DNA of 6,761 nt from Candidatus Margulisiibacteriota bacterium (GCA_028717325.1 JAQUOB010000065.1:1-6761), one strand, 5' to 3'; shown: positions 1-6,104, numbered from the stretch's first letter. Notes: generated by a model not told the origin, from the sequence alone. Numbers and translations are program-made.

Positions 1-722
1 TTCAAGCTAAACATGACGACGATCGTGAAAAGCAGGGCGATCAGCGTGATCGGGTTGATCCGGGGGAGAAAAACATCGTGGTACCAGGCCTCCCCTTTCA
101 ACTTAAGCAAGCCGAACCGGCTGATCAGCCCGGCCAGGAACGGGATACCGAGATAGATGAAAACGCTCTGGGCGATCTGCGCGATAGAGACATTGACCGC
201 CGCGCCGCTCAAGCCAAAGAGCGGCGGCAGGAGCGTGATGAATATCCAGGCGTAGACGCTGTAGAATAAAACCTGGAAAATGCTGTTGAAGGCGACCAGC
301 CCGGCGGCGTATTCGCTGTCGCCCTCCGCCAGTTTATTCCAGACGATCACCATGGCGATACAGCGGGCGATGCCGATCAGGATCAGGCCGATCATATATT
401 CCGGATAACCGCGTAAAAAGATGATAGCCAGCAAAAACATCAGGACGGGACCGATGATCCAGTTTTGGAGAAGCGACAGGCCAAGTATTTTGAAGTCGCG
501 GAAAACATCACCCAACTCTTCATATTTGACCCTGGAGAGCGGCGGATACATCATCAGGACCAAGCCGATCGCGATCGGTATATTAGTCGTGCCGACCGAA
601 AAGAAGTTGATAGTCCGCTCGATCCCCGGAAAAAAATAACCGAGCGCCACCCCGCCGGCCATCGCCAGAAAGATCCAGAGGGTCAGATACCTGTCAATAA
701 ACGATAATTTCTTGCCGGACAA
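1..722 (-). CDS. acr3: ACR3-family arsenite efflux permease (partial, N-terminal 240 residues)
   Basis: This is an inner-membrane carrier that, by family, exports arsenite (sometimes antimonite) using the proton gradient. Reading the minus strand from 722 gives an open frame of 240 codons with no stop; the C-terminal third lies beyond the window (family members are about 350 residues). The protein is very hydrophobic with several membrane helices. Family hallmarks are visible: TNIPIAIGLVLMMYPPLSRV near residues 46-65, the signature GIARCIAMV at 117-125 with the conserved thiolate Cys121, and EYAAGLVAFNSIFQVLFYS at 137-155. The second catalytic residue, a Glu in a later helix, is off the edge. 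The start is TTG, chosen because a strong GGAGGAG lies 7 nt upstream; the nearby ATG at 738-736 is out of frame. It is divergent from rfbC, and no arsR or arsC is seen. Family assignment is firm; the substrate is inferred from family. Confidence 0.9.
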   Translation of the reverse strand, partial: MSGKKLSFIDRYLTLWIFLAMAGGVALGYFFPGIERTINFFSVGTTNIPIAIGLVLMMYPPLSRVKYEELGDVFRDFKILGLSLLQNWIIGPVLMFLLAIIFLRGYPEYMIGLILIGIARCIAMVIVWNKLAEGDSEYAAGLVAFNSIFQVLFYSVYAWIFITLLPPLFGLSGAAVNVSIAQIAQSVFIYLGIPFLAGLISRFGLLKLKGEAWYHDVFLPRINPITLIALLFTIVVMFSL

Positions 723-729
723 TTGATAT

Positions 730-736
730 CTCCTCC
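730..736 (-). promoter_or_regulatory. Shine-Dalgarno site of acr3
   Basis: The minus strand reads GGAGGAG here, ending 7 nt before the TTG at 722-720. It is the strongest ribosome-binding site in the window and it decides the TTG start. It also shows that acr3 mRNA has a real leader, unlike the divergent rfbC. Confidence 0.8.
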
Positions 737-756
737 ATTAATTCTTAACTTTCACA

Positions 757-765
757 TGTTATAAT
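757..765 (+). promoter_or_regulatory. Extended -10 promoter of rfbC
   Basis: TGTTATAAT is a perfect extended -10 element (TGn followed by TATAAT at 760-765). No good -35 is seen; TTAATT at 738-743 matches only 3/6. The box ends 10 nt before the rfbC ATG, so transcription would start around 771-773, leaving a leader of only a few nucleotides. Confidence 0.65.
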
Positions 766-789
766 ATATCTAATCATGGCTAAATTCAA
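761..789 (-). promoter_or_regulatory. Candidate sigma70-type promoter for acr3
   Basis: On the minus strand TTGAAT (789-784) and TATTAT (766-761) are separated by 17 bp, matching the consensus at 4/6 and 5/6 positions. Initiation would be near 754, giving a leader of about 30 nt that contains the GGAGGAG site. The -10 box lies on the same bases as the -10 of rfbC on the other strand, and the -35 is inside the first codons of rfbC. It is predicted from sequence only. Confidence 0.45.
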
Positions 790-1342
790 ATTCACCGAAT
801 CCCCCATCCGCGGCATCCTGATCATCGAGCCGAAGGCCTTCGGCGACGACCGCGGTTTCTTTATGGAGTTCTATAACAAGGATGAATTCGCCAAAGACGG
901 CTTTACCGTTCCCTTTGTCCAGCACAACCACAGCCGGTCAAAAAAGGGGGTCGTCAGGGGATTGCATTATCAGATCCACCCGGCGGCTATGGGTAAACTC
1001 GTCAAATGCACGCGCGGCAGTATCTTTGATGTCGGCGTTGATATCAGGCAGGGTTCCCCCACTTTCGGCCAGTGGTATGGCGAGGTCCTGACCGGCGAAA
1101 ACCATAAAATGCTCTATTTCCCACCCGGCTTTGCCCACGGTTTTCTCTCGCTCGCGGACGAGACCGACGTCATCTACGCCTGCACCGGCCTGTTTAGCCC
1201 CGAAAACGAGCGGGCGATCCTCTGGAACGATCCGGCGATCGGCATCAAATGGCCGCTCGGCGAGGTCGAAAAAGTCATCGTTTCCGAGCGGGACCAAAAA
1301 CATCCCGGCCTCAAAAATGCCGACACGAACTTCACTTTTTAA
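776..1342 (+). CDS. rfbC: dTDP-4-dehydrorhamnose 3,5-epimerase
   Basis: RfbC/RmlC is a cytosolic cupin enzyme that converts dTDP-4-dehydro-6-deoxy-glucose to dTDP-4-dehydro-L-rhamnose, the third step in making dTDP-L-rhamnose for surface polysaccharides. At 188 residues it is full length. The family core is clear: DDRGFFMEFY at 24-33, VVRGLHYQ at 59-66 with catalytic base His64, Lys74, FDVGVDIRQGSPTFGQW at 84-100, PPGFAHGF at 116-123, catalytic Tyr134 in DVIYACTG, NDPAIGIKWP at 151-160 and SERD at 170-173, whose Asp would pair with the His. Against the M. tuberculosis enzyme as I remember it, the second Tyr of the lid (EYNP) is Phe140 here. The start is ATG 776 without a Shine-Dalgarno site, just behind an extended -10 box. 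No rfbA, rfbB or rfbD is next to it; it converges on ychF with a 4-bp gap. Confidence 0.95.
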   Translation: MAKFKFTESPIRGILIIEPKAFGDDRGFFMEFYNKDEFAKDGFTVPFVQHNHSRSKKGVVRGLHYQIHPAAMGKLVKCTRGSIFDVGVDIRQGSPTFGQWYGEVLTGENHKMLYFPPGFAHGFLSLADETDVIYACTGLFSPENERAILWNDPAIGIKWPLGEVEKVIVSERDQKHPGLKNADTNFTF

Positions 1343-1346
1343 GCGG

Positions 1347-2375
1347 CTAGACGTTAAACCTAAAGCTTAGAATATCCCCGTCCTGAACGATGTAGTCGCG
1401 ACCCTTGAGGGAAAATTTACCCGCTTCTTTGATCTTGTCTTCCGAACCGAGGGCGATCAGATCGTCATAGGTAAAATGTTCGGCCCGCACGAATCCTTTG
1501 GCTATATCGGTGTGGATCACGCCGCCCGCTTCGGCCGCCGAGGCCGATCGCCGGACCGGCCAGGCGCGCACCTCGTCTTCACCGACGGTAAAAAAGGAGA
1601 TCAGGCCCAGACCTTCATAGACCAGCCGGCTCAATTTATCGACCGCCGGCTCGTCGATCCCCAGCTCTTTCATAAATTCTCCCCGCTCGCTCTCCGCTAG
1701 CTGGCCGATCTCGGCTTCGAGGCCGGCGCTTAGCTGAACGCAGGGGTGATGATATTTTTCTCTGATCGCCAAAGCGATCGAAGCGTCTTTGATCTTATCT
1801 TCGGGGACATTGACCACCAGGACGATCGGCTTGATCGTCAGGAATTGATAGGTAGTGCGCAGCTGCTTTTTCTGCTCGTCGCTCATCTCCAGGGCGCTGA
1901 CGGGCTGCTCAAGGTTAAGCTGTTTCTGGCAAAGCTCCATCAGCGCTTTTTCTTTCAGCCGCTCGTCCGACTGGCGGCTTTTCAGCTCGCGGTTGATGTT
2001 CTCCAGCCGCTTCTCAACCAGCATCAGGTCGTTGATGATGAGCTCGGCGAGAAAGGTATTGATATCGGCTTCGGCCGAACCGGCTTGAGCGACCCAGCAG
2101 AGTTCGTCCGCGTTTCGCAACTCCGTCAGGATCAGGCTTTTCGACGGCCCCTGCGTGGTAAAATCGGGCAGCAGCAGGTACTCGATCCGGGTGTAAGTCG
2201 TTTTCTTGGGCTTATACATCTGGGAGAGTTTCGTTATCCGCGGATCGCGGACATTGCAGCTCCCAACCTGGGCCTCCATCGGCTTCTGGCGGATCGTATC
2301 AAGCGGCACCCCGCTGATCACGCTGAACAGTTCCTGCTGGCCGGCTTGAGGCAGACCTAAAATAACGATCCTCAT
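1347..2375 (-). CDS. YchF/DUF933-like protein with degenerate P-loop
   Basis: This 342-residue protein is a relative of the Obg-family ATPase YchF (canonical length about 363). The layout is preserved: an N-terminal G-domain, a helical, charged coiled-coil-like insert at about 115-175, the NVPE nucleotide-specificity motif at 189-192, SAGLEAEI at 216-223, and a well-conserved C-terminal TGS/DUF933 domain at about 257-342 ending GRDYIVQDGDILSFRFNV. The nucleotide-binding loop is eroded. Residues 7-14 read GLPQAGQQ where YchF has GLPNVGKS, so the Lys and Ser that hold phosphate are Gln. The DxxG switch II is replaced by a segment around LPDFTTQG (69-76). It is probably a YchF paralogue that no longer hydrolyses nucleotide; a binding or scaffold role is inference. 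It is the last gene of the minus-strand unit and starts with ATG without a Shine-Dalgarno site, 15 nt after the end of the deacetylase gene ahead of it. I give no symbol because it is unlikely to be the functional ychF. Confidence 0.88.
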   Translation of the reverse strand: MRIVILGLPQAGQQELFSVISGVPLDTIRQKPMEAQVGSCNVRDPRITKLSQMYKPKKTTYTRIEYLLLPDFTTQGPSKSLILTELRNADELCWVAQAGSAEADINTFLAELIINDLMLVEKRLENINRELKSRQSDERLKEKALMELCQKQLNLEQPVSALEMSDEQKKQLRTTYQFLTIKPIVLVVNVPEDKIKDASIALAIREKYHHPCVQLSAGLEAEIGQLAESERGEFMKELGIDEPAVDKLSRLVYEGLGLISFFTVGEDEVRAWPVRRSASAAEAGGVIHTDIAKGFVRAEHFTYDDLIALGSEDKIKEAGKFSLKGRDYIVQDGDILSFRFNV

Positions 2376-2381
2376 TGGATC

Positions 2382-2390
2382 ATTTTATCA
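2382..2390 (-). promoter_or_regulatory. Extended -10 promoter of the YchF-like gene
   Basis: The minus strand reads TGATAAAAT, an extended -10 (TGn then TAAAAT, 5/6). It ends 6 nt before the ATG at 2375, so initiation at the usual distance falls on or beside the start codon. The TG dinucleotide belongs to the TGA stop codon (2390-2388) of the upstream deacetylase gene. No convincing -35 is seen, so this rests on the -10 alone. Confidence 0.45.
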
Positions 2391-3191
2391 CAAATGGCGG
2401 CCAAAGTATTTTCGCCATTCGTCATCGATCGCCTGGATCCGCTTGATGTGCAAAGGATCGAACTTTACCAGGTTCATGCCTCCGGCTACTTCAACGACCA
2501 GTTTAAATCCGCCGAGGACCGATAGATCTTTGGGATATTTGCCCTCCGGCAGCGACAGGCTGACGGTCTCCCGGCTGACGAATTTCGTTAAGGTCGCGAG
2601 CTCCCGGCCGATCGAGCGGCGGGCCGCGGCGGCGCTGATCTTATCGAGCCGGTCGTGGGAATAAGTGTGCGCTCCGATCTCCATCCCCCACTCCGCCAGC
2701 TGGCGAAGTTTTCTGGCGGCAAGATCCGGCTGTCCGAACAGGTTATGCTCCGGGTCGTTCGTTTCGATCAGGACGAAAAAAGTGGCGCGCAGCGGCCAGT
2801 CCGGATGCTGATCGTGAAATCGCTTGAGAACGCCGGCCGCGCTGTCGGGATCAAGCTCGCCGTCCGGCAAATAGCGGAACTGGCCGCCGGTCGAATCGTC
2901 AAAAGTGATAATGACCGGCTTTTTACCGGCCGGCACGCCGCCAAAGCCATCCAGGATATCCCGCAGGTTCATAGGATAATAGTTATTAGCGTAAAGCCAC
3001 TCGACGTCTTTCTTAAAATTCTCCGGCGTCCTCTGCCAGCGCCCTTCCGGCCGGCCGATCAGGTGGTATTCAAGGACGGGAAATTTATCAAAAGTGACGG
3101 CTGTCGGGGCGGTTTGAATAACGGCCGGCTTTTTCGGCGCGCAGCCGAAAAGCCCGACGATCAAAAACAATAAGATGACGGTTTTTTTCAA
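2388..3191 (-). CDS. Polysaccharide deacetylase-family lipoprotein
   Basis: This 267-residue protein is a probable NodB-homology (CE4) deacetylase anchored to the membrane. Residues 1-17 form a lipoprotein signal peptide: MKK, a hydrophobic run, then lipobox LFGC with Cys17. The metal-site motifs are visible: TFDDS at 96-100 (motif 1, with the catalytic Asp and metal-ligand Asp pair) and HTYSH at 175-179 (motif 2, two metal-ligand His). The N-terminal VLEYHLIG at 39-46, including His43, is common in this subgroup. The usual motif 3 (RxPY/F type) is not evident; LSLPEGKYP at 212-220 sits about where it should. The fold and metal site are well supported, while the substrate (peptidoglycan or exopolysaccharide) is unknown. 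The start is TTG, overlapping the glycosylase stop as TTGA, which suggests translational coupling. A start further in would lose the signal peptide. Confidence 0.85.
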   Translation of the reverse strand: MKKTVILLFLIVGLFGCAPKKPAVIQTAPTAVTFDKFPVLEYHLIGRPEGRWQRTPENFKKDVEWLYANNYYPMNLRDILDGFGGVPAGKKPVIITFDDSTGGQFRYLPDGELDPDSAAGVLKRFHDQHPDWPLRATFFVLIETNDPEHNLFGQPDLAARKLRQLAEWGMEIGAHTYSHDRLDKISAAAARRSIGRELATLTKFVSRETVSLSLPEGKYPKDLSVLGGFKLVVEVAGGMNLVKFDPLHIKRIQAIDDEWRKYFGRHL

Positions 3192-4135
3192 GTTATCGGG
3201 ACCTTAAACTTATCGGCCAGGTATTTGAGATCGTTGAGGACATAAACCAGCACCAGGCCGCGCCAGTCGCCCCACATTTTTTCGGCCGCCAGGTTCGCCC
3301 TTTTGATGCCCGACCGCGGGTCTTTGGCCGGCGCGTGTTTTCCAAAAAGAATTGGATAAAATATTTTAATGCTCCAGACATCGAGCGAGAAACTCGGATG
3401 CGGCGAGGCGAAGCCGGCCGTATATTCACCGACGCCGAAGAGCTCCATCAGCTTTTCGTTGGCCGCCTCCGGGGTCATTTTTGCCAGCTCTTCCACGCTG
3501 GGAAAACCGGCCACCAGTTGTTTGGCCATTTTCACCAGGAATTTGGCCCGATAGCCGAGTTTGCATCTTTTAGCCAGCGTGTGCGGTGATTGCTTCGCTA
3601 TCGTCCGCTCGTCCGGCCAGAGCTGGATGGTTTGGCCGTCAAAACTTATCTTTTTGCCGTGCGCCTTGATCAGGCAAGCCCACATCTCTTCGGATCGCTT
3701 GATCGGCGCCATTTGCAGGAGGATCGCGAGCGTCAGCGAAGAAAAAATGTTCATCCCCCAGCCCTCGTGCATGCCGTAAAGATGTTTGACGATATCTTTC
3801 AGCATCCTGTGTTTTCGCATCAGCTTGTAAAACGGCCGCAGGTCGTCATTGACGCCGAGCGATTCGCTCAGCTGATGCTCCAGCCGGGCCAGTTCGTCTT
3901 TTGGCAACTTTCGCGCCGAGTAAACATCGACGATCACGCTCCGCCCAGCTGACCTGGCTTTAACGCCGATCGGCACCCGGCCAAACCAGAACCCCGACCA
4001 AACCGTGCCCCGCTCCCATTTTTCGTAGGGCGTGAACCAGCTCCAGCCGGCGGGTTTCTTGACGGTCAGCTCGAAGTTGTAGGGCTGGACCGGCTTAAAG
4101 CGAAATTGGAAGAGGCGTGAAAGAGTCATTGTCAA
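3188..4135 (-). CDS. HhH-GPD DNA glycosylase, AlkA/OGG-like
   Basis: A base-excision repair glycosylase of the helix-hairpin-helix-GPD superfamily, 315 residues. Residues 1 to about 120 look like the AlkA/OGG-type N-terminal domain. The helical domain follows, with LGYRAKFL at 193-200, the hairpin LFGVGEYTAGF at 232-242, and PSFSLDVWSIKIF at 247-259, where Asp252 is the expected catalytic aspartate. The hairpin has no Lys at the position used by OGG1/EndoIII lyases (GVGEYTA, as in AlkA's GIGRWTA), so it should be a monofunctional glycosylase of alkylated or otherwise damaged purines. There is no C-terminal four-Cys iron-sulphur motif. The TTG at 4135 overlaps the receiver's TGA stop as TTGA; an in-frame ATG lies two codons later at 4129. 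It is co-oriented with, and probably co-transcribed with, the receiver and deacetylase genes. The family is firm, the lesion specificity open. Confidence 0.85.
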   Translation of the reverse strand: MTMTLSRLFQFRFKPVQPYNFELTVKKPAGWSWFTPYEKWERGTVWSGFWFGRVPIGVKARSAGRSVIVDVYSARKLPKDELARLEHQLSESLGVNDDLRPFYKLMRKHRMLKDIVKHLYGMHEGWGMNIFSSLTLAILLQMAPIKRSEEMWACLIKAHGKKISFDGQTIQLWPDERTIAKQSPHTLAKRCKLGYRAKFLVKMAKQLVAGFPSVEELAKMTPEAANEKLMELFGVGEYTAGFASPHPSFSLDVWSIKIFYPILFGKHAPAKDPRSGIKRANLAAEKMWGDWRGLVLVYVLNDLKYLADKFKVPIT

Positions 4136-4524
4136 TTATTTGACTTTAGCAGACGATCAACTTCATTGGCCAGGTCATCGGCCTTAAATGGCTTGGTAAA
4201 AAACTCGGCGACGCCGATCTCTTTGGCGATTTCTTTGTCCTCCAGCTGATCCCTGACCGTTAATACAACAATGGGAATGACTTTTAATTTTTCATCATTT
4301 TTCAGGATCTGGGCCACGGCGTAGCCCCCCATTTTCGGCATATTGATATCAAGGATTATAATATCCGGTTCAAAACTGCGCGCCAGTTCAAGCCCGGCTT
4401 TGCCGTCATAAGCCACTACCGTCTCATAACCGCGTTTATTAAAGCATTCTTGTAAAATGGCGTCCAGGCCTTTCTCGTCATCGATGATGAGAACTATTCT
4501 CTTGGATCTGGTTCGAATGTCCAT
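4132..4524 (-). CDS. Single-domain response regulator (CheY-like receiver)
   Basis: This 130-residue protein is a receiver domain with no output domain. All signature positions are present: acidic pair Asp15-Asp16 in VLIIDDEK, phospho-acceptor Asp59 in IILDINMPKMGG, Thr89 in VVLTVRD and Lys111 in FFTKPF. It should be phosphorylated by a histidine kinase that is not in the window, and would act by protein contact as CheY- or Spo0F-like proteins do. I chose the ATG at 4524: an in-frame TTG at 4590 would add 22 residues that are not receiver-like, and those codons lie over the promoter. An extended -10 box sits 8 nt before the ATG and there is no Shine-Dalgarno site. It is the first gene of the minus-strand unit, and its TGA overlaps the TTG of the glycosylase. 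Confidence 0.92.
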   Translation of the reverse strand: MDIRTRSKRIVLIIDDEKGLDAILQECFNKRGYETVVAYDGKAGLELARSFEPDIIILDINMPKMGGYAVAQILKNDEKLKVIPIVVLTVRDQLEDKEIAKEIGVAEFFTKPFKADDLANEVDRLLKSNN

Positions 4525-4532
4525 ATGCGCAA

Positions 4533-4561
4533 ATTGTAGCAAAATAGCGGCGGGATAACAA
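4533..4561 (-). promoter_or_regulatory. Promoter of the receiver-led gene unit
   Basis: The minus strand has TTGTTA (4561-4556), 17 bp, then TACAAT (4538-4533) preceded by TG at the extended -10 position (TGCTACAAT, 4541-4533). Initiation would be around 4526, within about two nucleotides of the ATG at 4524, so the mRNA would be leaderless or nearly so. It is the likely main promoter for the receiver, glycosylase and deacetylase genes. Confidence 0.65.
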
Positions 4562-4591
4562 CTGAAATGTCCGGCCCGCCGATTTTGCAAT

Positions 4592-4619
4592 TTGATAAAT
4601 ATATACTAGAGAGTATAAT
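4592..4619 (+). promoter_or_regulatory. Sigma70-type promoter of the lipoprotein gene
   Basis: TTGATA (4592-4597) and a perfect TATAAT (4614-4619) are separated by 16 bp. Transcription would start near 4626. That places an upstream in-frame GTG (4625) at or before the 5' end, and so supports ATG 4640 as the start. It is divergent from the receiver promoter about 50 bp away. Confidence 0.7.
4602..4617. promoter_or_regulatory. Palindrome over the lipoprotein -10 box, possible operator
   Basis: TATACT and AGTATA form a perfect 6-bp inverted repeat around a 4-bp centre (AGAG). The right arm covers four bases of the TATAAT box. A dimeric regulator could bind here, but AT-rich promoters give such palindromes by chance, so this is weak. 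Confidence 0.25.
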
Positions 4620-4639
4620 CACCAGTGGGGGTAAATGTC

Positions 4640-5971
4640 ATGAAATATGATCATCCAAGTAAAACATTCGGCTGGCTTTTCATCGGTGTATTGTTTTTAG
4701 CAGGATTGATCTTTTACGGTTGCGGACAACAGGGGGGCGGTTCATCGACAAATTATACTATTTCCGGGAAATATGTTCTAAAAACTTCGAGTTCGTCGGT
4801 CAAAGCTTCTACCGCCCTGCCGGTAACCCATATAATCGCCATCGGCGCCAATAATGAAACATATCTGGCCGATCTTAGTTCGGACGGCACTTTCAGCCTT
4901 AGAGTTGATAAGGGCTGGCCCTATGCCGTTGGGTTCTACAACAAAGACGCTGCCGCCGGTAAAATAACCTTGCTTGGCTACCTGAAACAAAGTGACGTTG
5001 ACTGGCATTCCCTGCCGCTCATGGACCCGTCCGGCAATTCGACCGATCTGGGAACGGTGGAAGTCGATGCCGGGAGCAGCGAGGCCACCGCCTCGATCGA
5101 TCTCACCAGCCTGATCTCCCAGATGAACATGTCCAGCGCTACCGCCCATTACTACGGCGAGCTTGACGGGCCAATGGCCGTTTTCACCAACGTCGATGTC
5201 GACGGCAACGGCGTGTTCGACTTCCAGGAAAGCAAGGGTTATCAGTTGCAGCAATTCGTCTCCTTGAACGACGGCATTTCCACTAAATTAAGCGACATGC
5301 TTGAAAACTATCATGAGTATCCGCTGGACGTTAATTACTATTCGTTTGAAACGCTGGTCAAGGATGGGGCGAATCCGGCCCAGGGGACAGGCGGGACATA
5401 CACCTTTCCTTCTTCTGTCACTTCCCAAGCCGGGACATCCGCGGTTTGTTCCGGAGAAGTGATCCATGGAACGGAATCGACCGGTTGGTCGTTCGGCTTG
5501 ATTTCGGGTGAAATAACGGCGCCGGCCCTGCCGCCCGCCGGCACTTATACGATAGAAGTCGTCGGAAAGACGCGGCTGACCTTCAACAATTTTCAGGGTT
5601 GTGCAACCGCAGCCCTGGGGAATACGGAAGGGGTCATTTATCCGGTTTTCAGTATTTCGGTCGAAGCCAGCACCGGCTACGTAAAAGGGCTCAATTATAA
5701 ATGGCGGATAATAAGTTCCGGGACGGCCAGGGATGCAACTGCCGCTGAATTAAAGGCCGCGGTTTTGGATACGTCGCTTAATAGCACCTTTATCGATCCC
5801 AGCCCGGTGATCACCTTTTATCCCATGATGTCGGTGCCGCAACATTTCGATCGCGATGGCAGTTATATCGATCTGAGCTCTCTCGCGATCAAATATTCCT
5901 CGGTCACGAGCTTCATCTGCCATTTCAATTTGACTTCAAGAGTCAGATGCATGGTCAACTCCCAGCTTTAG
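4640..5971 (+). CDS. Uncharacterised secreted lipoprotein with EF-hand-like loop
   Basis: I do not recognise this 443-residue protein as a named family. From ATG 4640 it opens with a lipoprotein signal: a short charged start, a hydrophobic stretch at about 12-26, then FYGC with Cys28 as the lipidation site, followed by a Gly/Ser-rich linker. The rest is rich in Ser, Thr, Gly and Asp and looks like beta-sandwich extracellular modules. Residues 186-197 (DVDGNGVFDFQE) match the 12-residue calcium loop of EF-hand or dockerin-type motifs, with Asp or Asn at 1, 3, 5 and 9 and Glu at 12. Cys270, 321, 427 and 437 could form disulphides. A GGGGG stretch (4627-4631) 8 nt before the ATG is an acceptable ribosome-binding site; a GTG at 4625 overlaps it and is rejected. 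It is a single gene, convergent with the tRNA 16 bp away. Envelope location is well supported; function is unknown. Confidence 0.8.
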   Translation: MKYDHPSKTFGWLFIGVLFLAGLIFYGCGQQGGGSSTNYTISGKYVLKTSSSSVKASTALPVTHIIAIGANNETYLADLSSDGTFSLRVDKGWPYAVGFYNKDAAAGKITLLGYLKQSDVDWHSLPLMDPSGNSTDLGTVEVDAGSSEATASIDLTSLISQMNMSSATAHYYGELDGPMAVFTNVDVDGNGVFDFQESKGYQLQQFVSLNDGISTKLSDMLENYHEYPLDVNYYSFETLVKDGANPAQGTGGTYTFPSSVTSQAGTSAVCSGEVIHGTESTGWSFGLISGEITAPALPPAGTYTIEVVGKTRLTFNNFQGCATAALGNTEGVIYPVFSISVEASTGYVKGLNYKWRIISSGTARDATAAELKAAVLDTSLNSTFIDPSPVITFYPMMSVPQHFDRDGSYIDLSSLAIKYSSVTSFICHFNLTSRVRCMVNSQL

Positions 5972-5987
5972 TCCGGAGTCGGGAGTT
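5957..5987. repeat. Inverted repeat between converging lipoprotein gene and tRNA
   Basis: AACTCCC (5957-5963) and GGGAGTT (5981-5987) can pair over a 17-nt loop. The hairpin covers the lipoprotein stop codon and abuts the CCA end of the tRNA on the other strand. Neither strand has a T-run after the stem, so it is not a classical intrinsic terminator. It could act as a tRNA trailer hairpin or a weak bidirectional stop. Confidence 0.3.
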
Positions 5988-6061
5988 TGGCTGGGGGACA
6001 GGGATTTGAACCCCGATACGCAGCTCCAGAGGCTGCAGTCCTACCGTTAGACGATCCCCCA
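5988..6061 (-). tRNA. tRNA-Gln (anticodon CTG)
   Basis: The minus strand folds into a complete 74-nt cloverleaf. The acceptor is TGGGGGA/TCCCCCA, the D-arm runs GTCT...GGAC, the anticodon stem is GCAGC/GCTGC with loop CTCTGGA, giving anticodon CTG that reads CAG. The variable region is 4 nt and the T-arm is CGGGG-TTCAAAT-CCCTG with one G-T pair. The discriminator is G73 and the CCA is encoded. The U1-A72 pair and G73 are known glutamine-tRNA identity features. It lies 9 bp from the inverted-repeat island. No separate promoter is obvious, so it may be read from upstream through the island. Confidence 0.95.
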
Positions 6062-6070
6062 ACGTCGGTT

Positions 6071-6104
6071 TAATGACTAATGTCTAATGACTAATTACTA
6101 ATTA
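6071..6104 (+). repeat. Left inverted repeat: tandem TAATGAC-type heptamers
   Basis: The stretch parses into four heptamers, TAATGAC, TAATGTC, TAATGAC and TAATTAC, followed by a partial TAATTA. Bases 6072-6103 pair with 6511-6480 at 28 of 32 positions. The last three codons and the stop of the four-helix-bundle gene lie inside it. Confidence 0.85.

Noticed and set aside
938..1303. 121-codon minus-strand open frame inside rfbC
   Set aside because: It overlaps the catalytic core of a well-supported enzyme and shows no motif or ribosome-binding site.
1746..2360. 204-codon plus-strand open frame opposite the YchF-like gene
   Set aside because: It is antisense to a protein with clear family motifs, and its product has no recognisable domain.
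2655..3173. 172-codon plus-strand open frame opposite the deacetylase lipoprotein
   Set aside because: The opposite strand encodes the signal peptide and metal-binding motifs; this frame is a shadow without family features.
4525..4590. N-terminal extension of the receiver from TTG 4590
   Set aside because: The added 22 residues are not receiver-like, the stretch covers the best promoter, and the ATG at 4524 gives the normal domain length.
5957..5987. Rho-independent terminator
   Set aside because: A 7-bp stem exists but the loop is long and no T-run follows on either strand.
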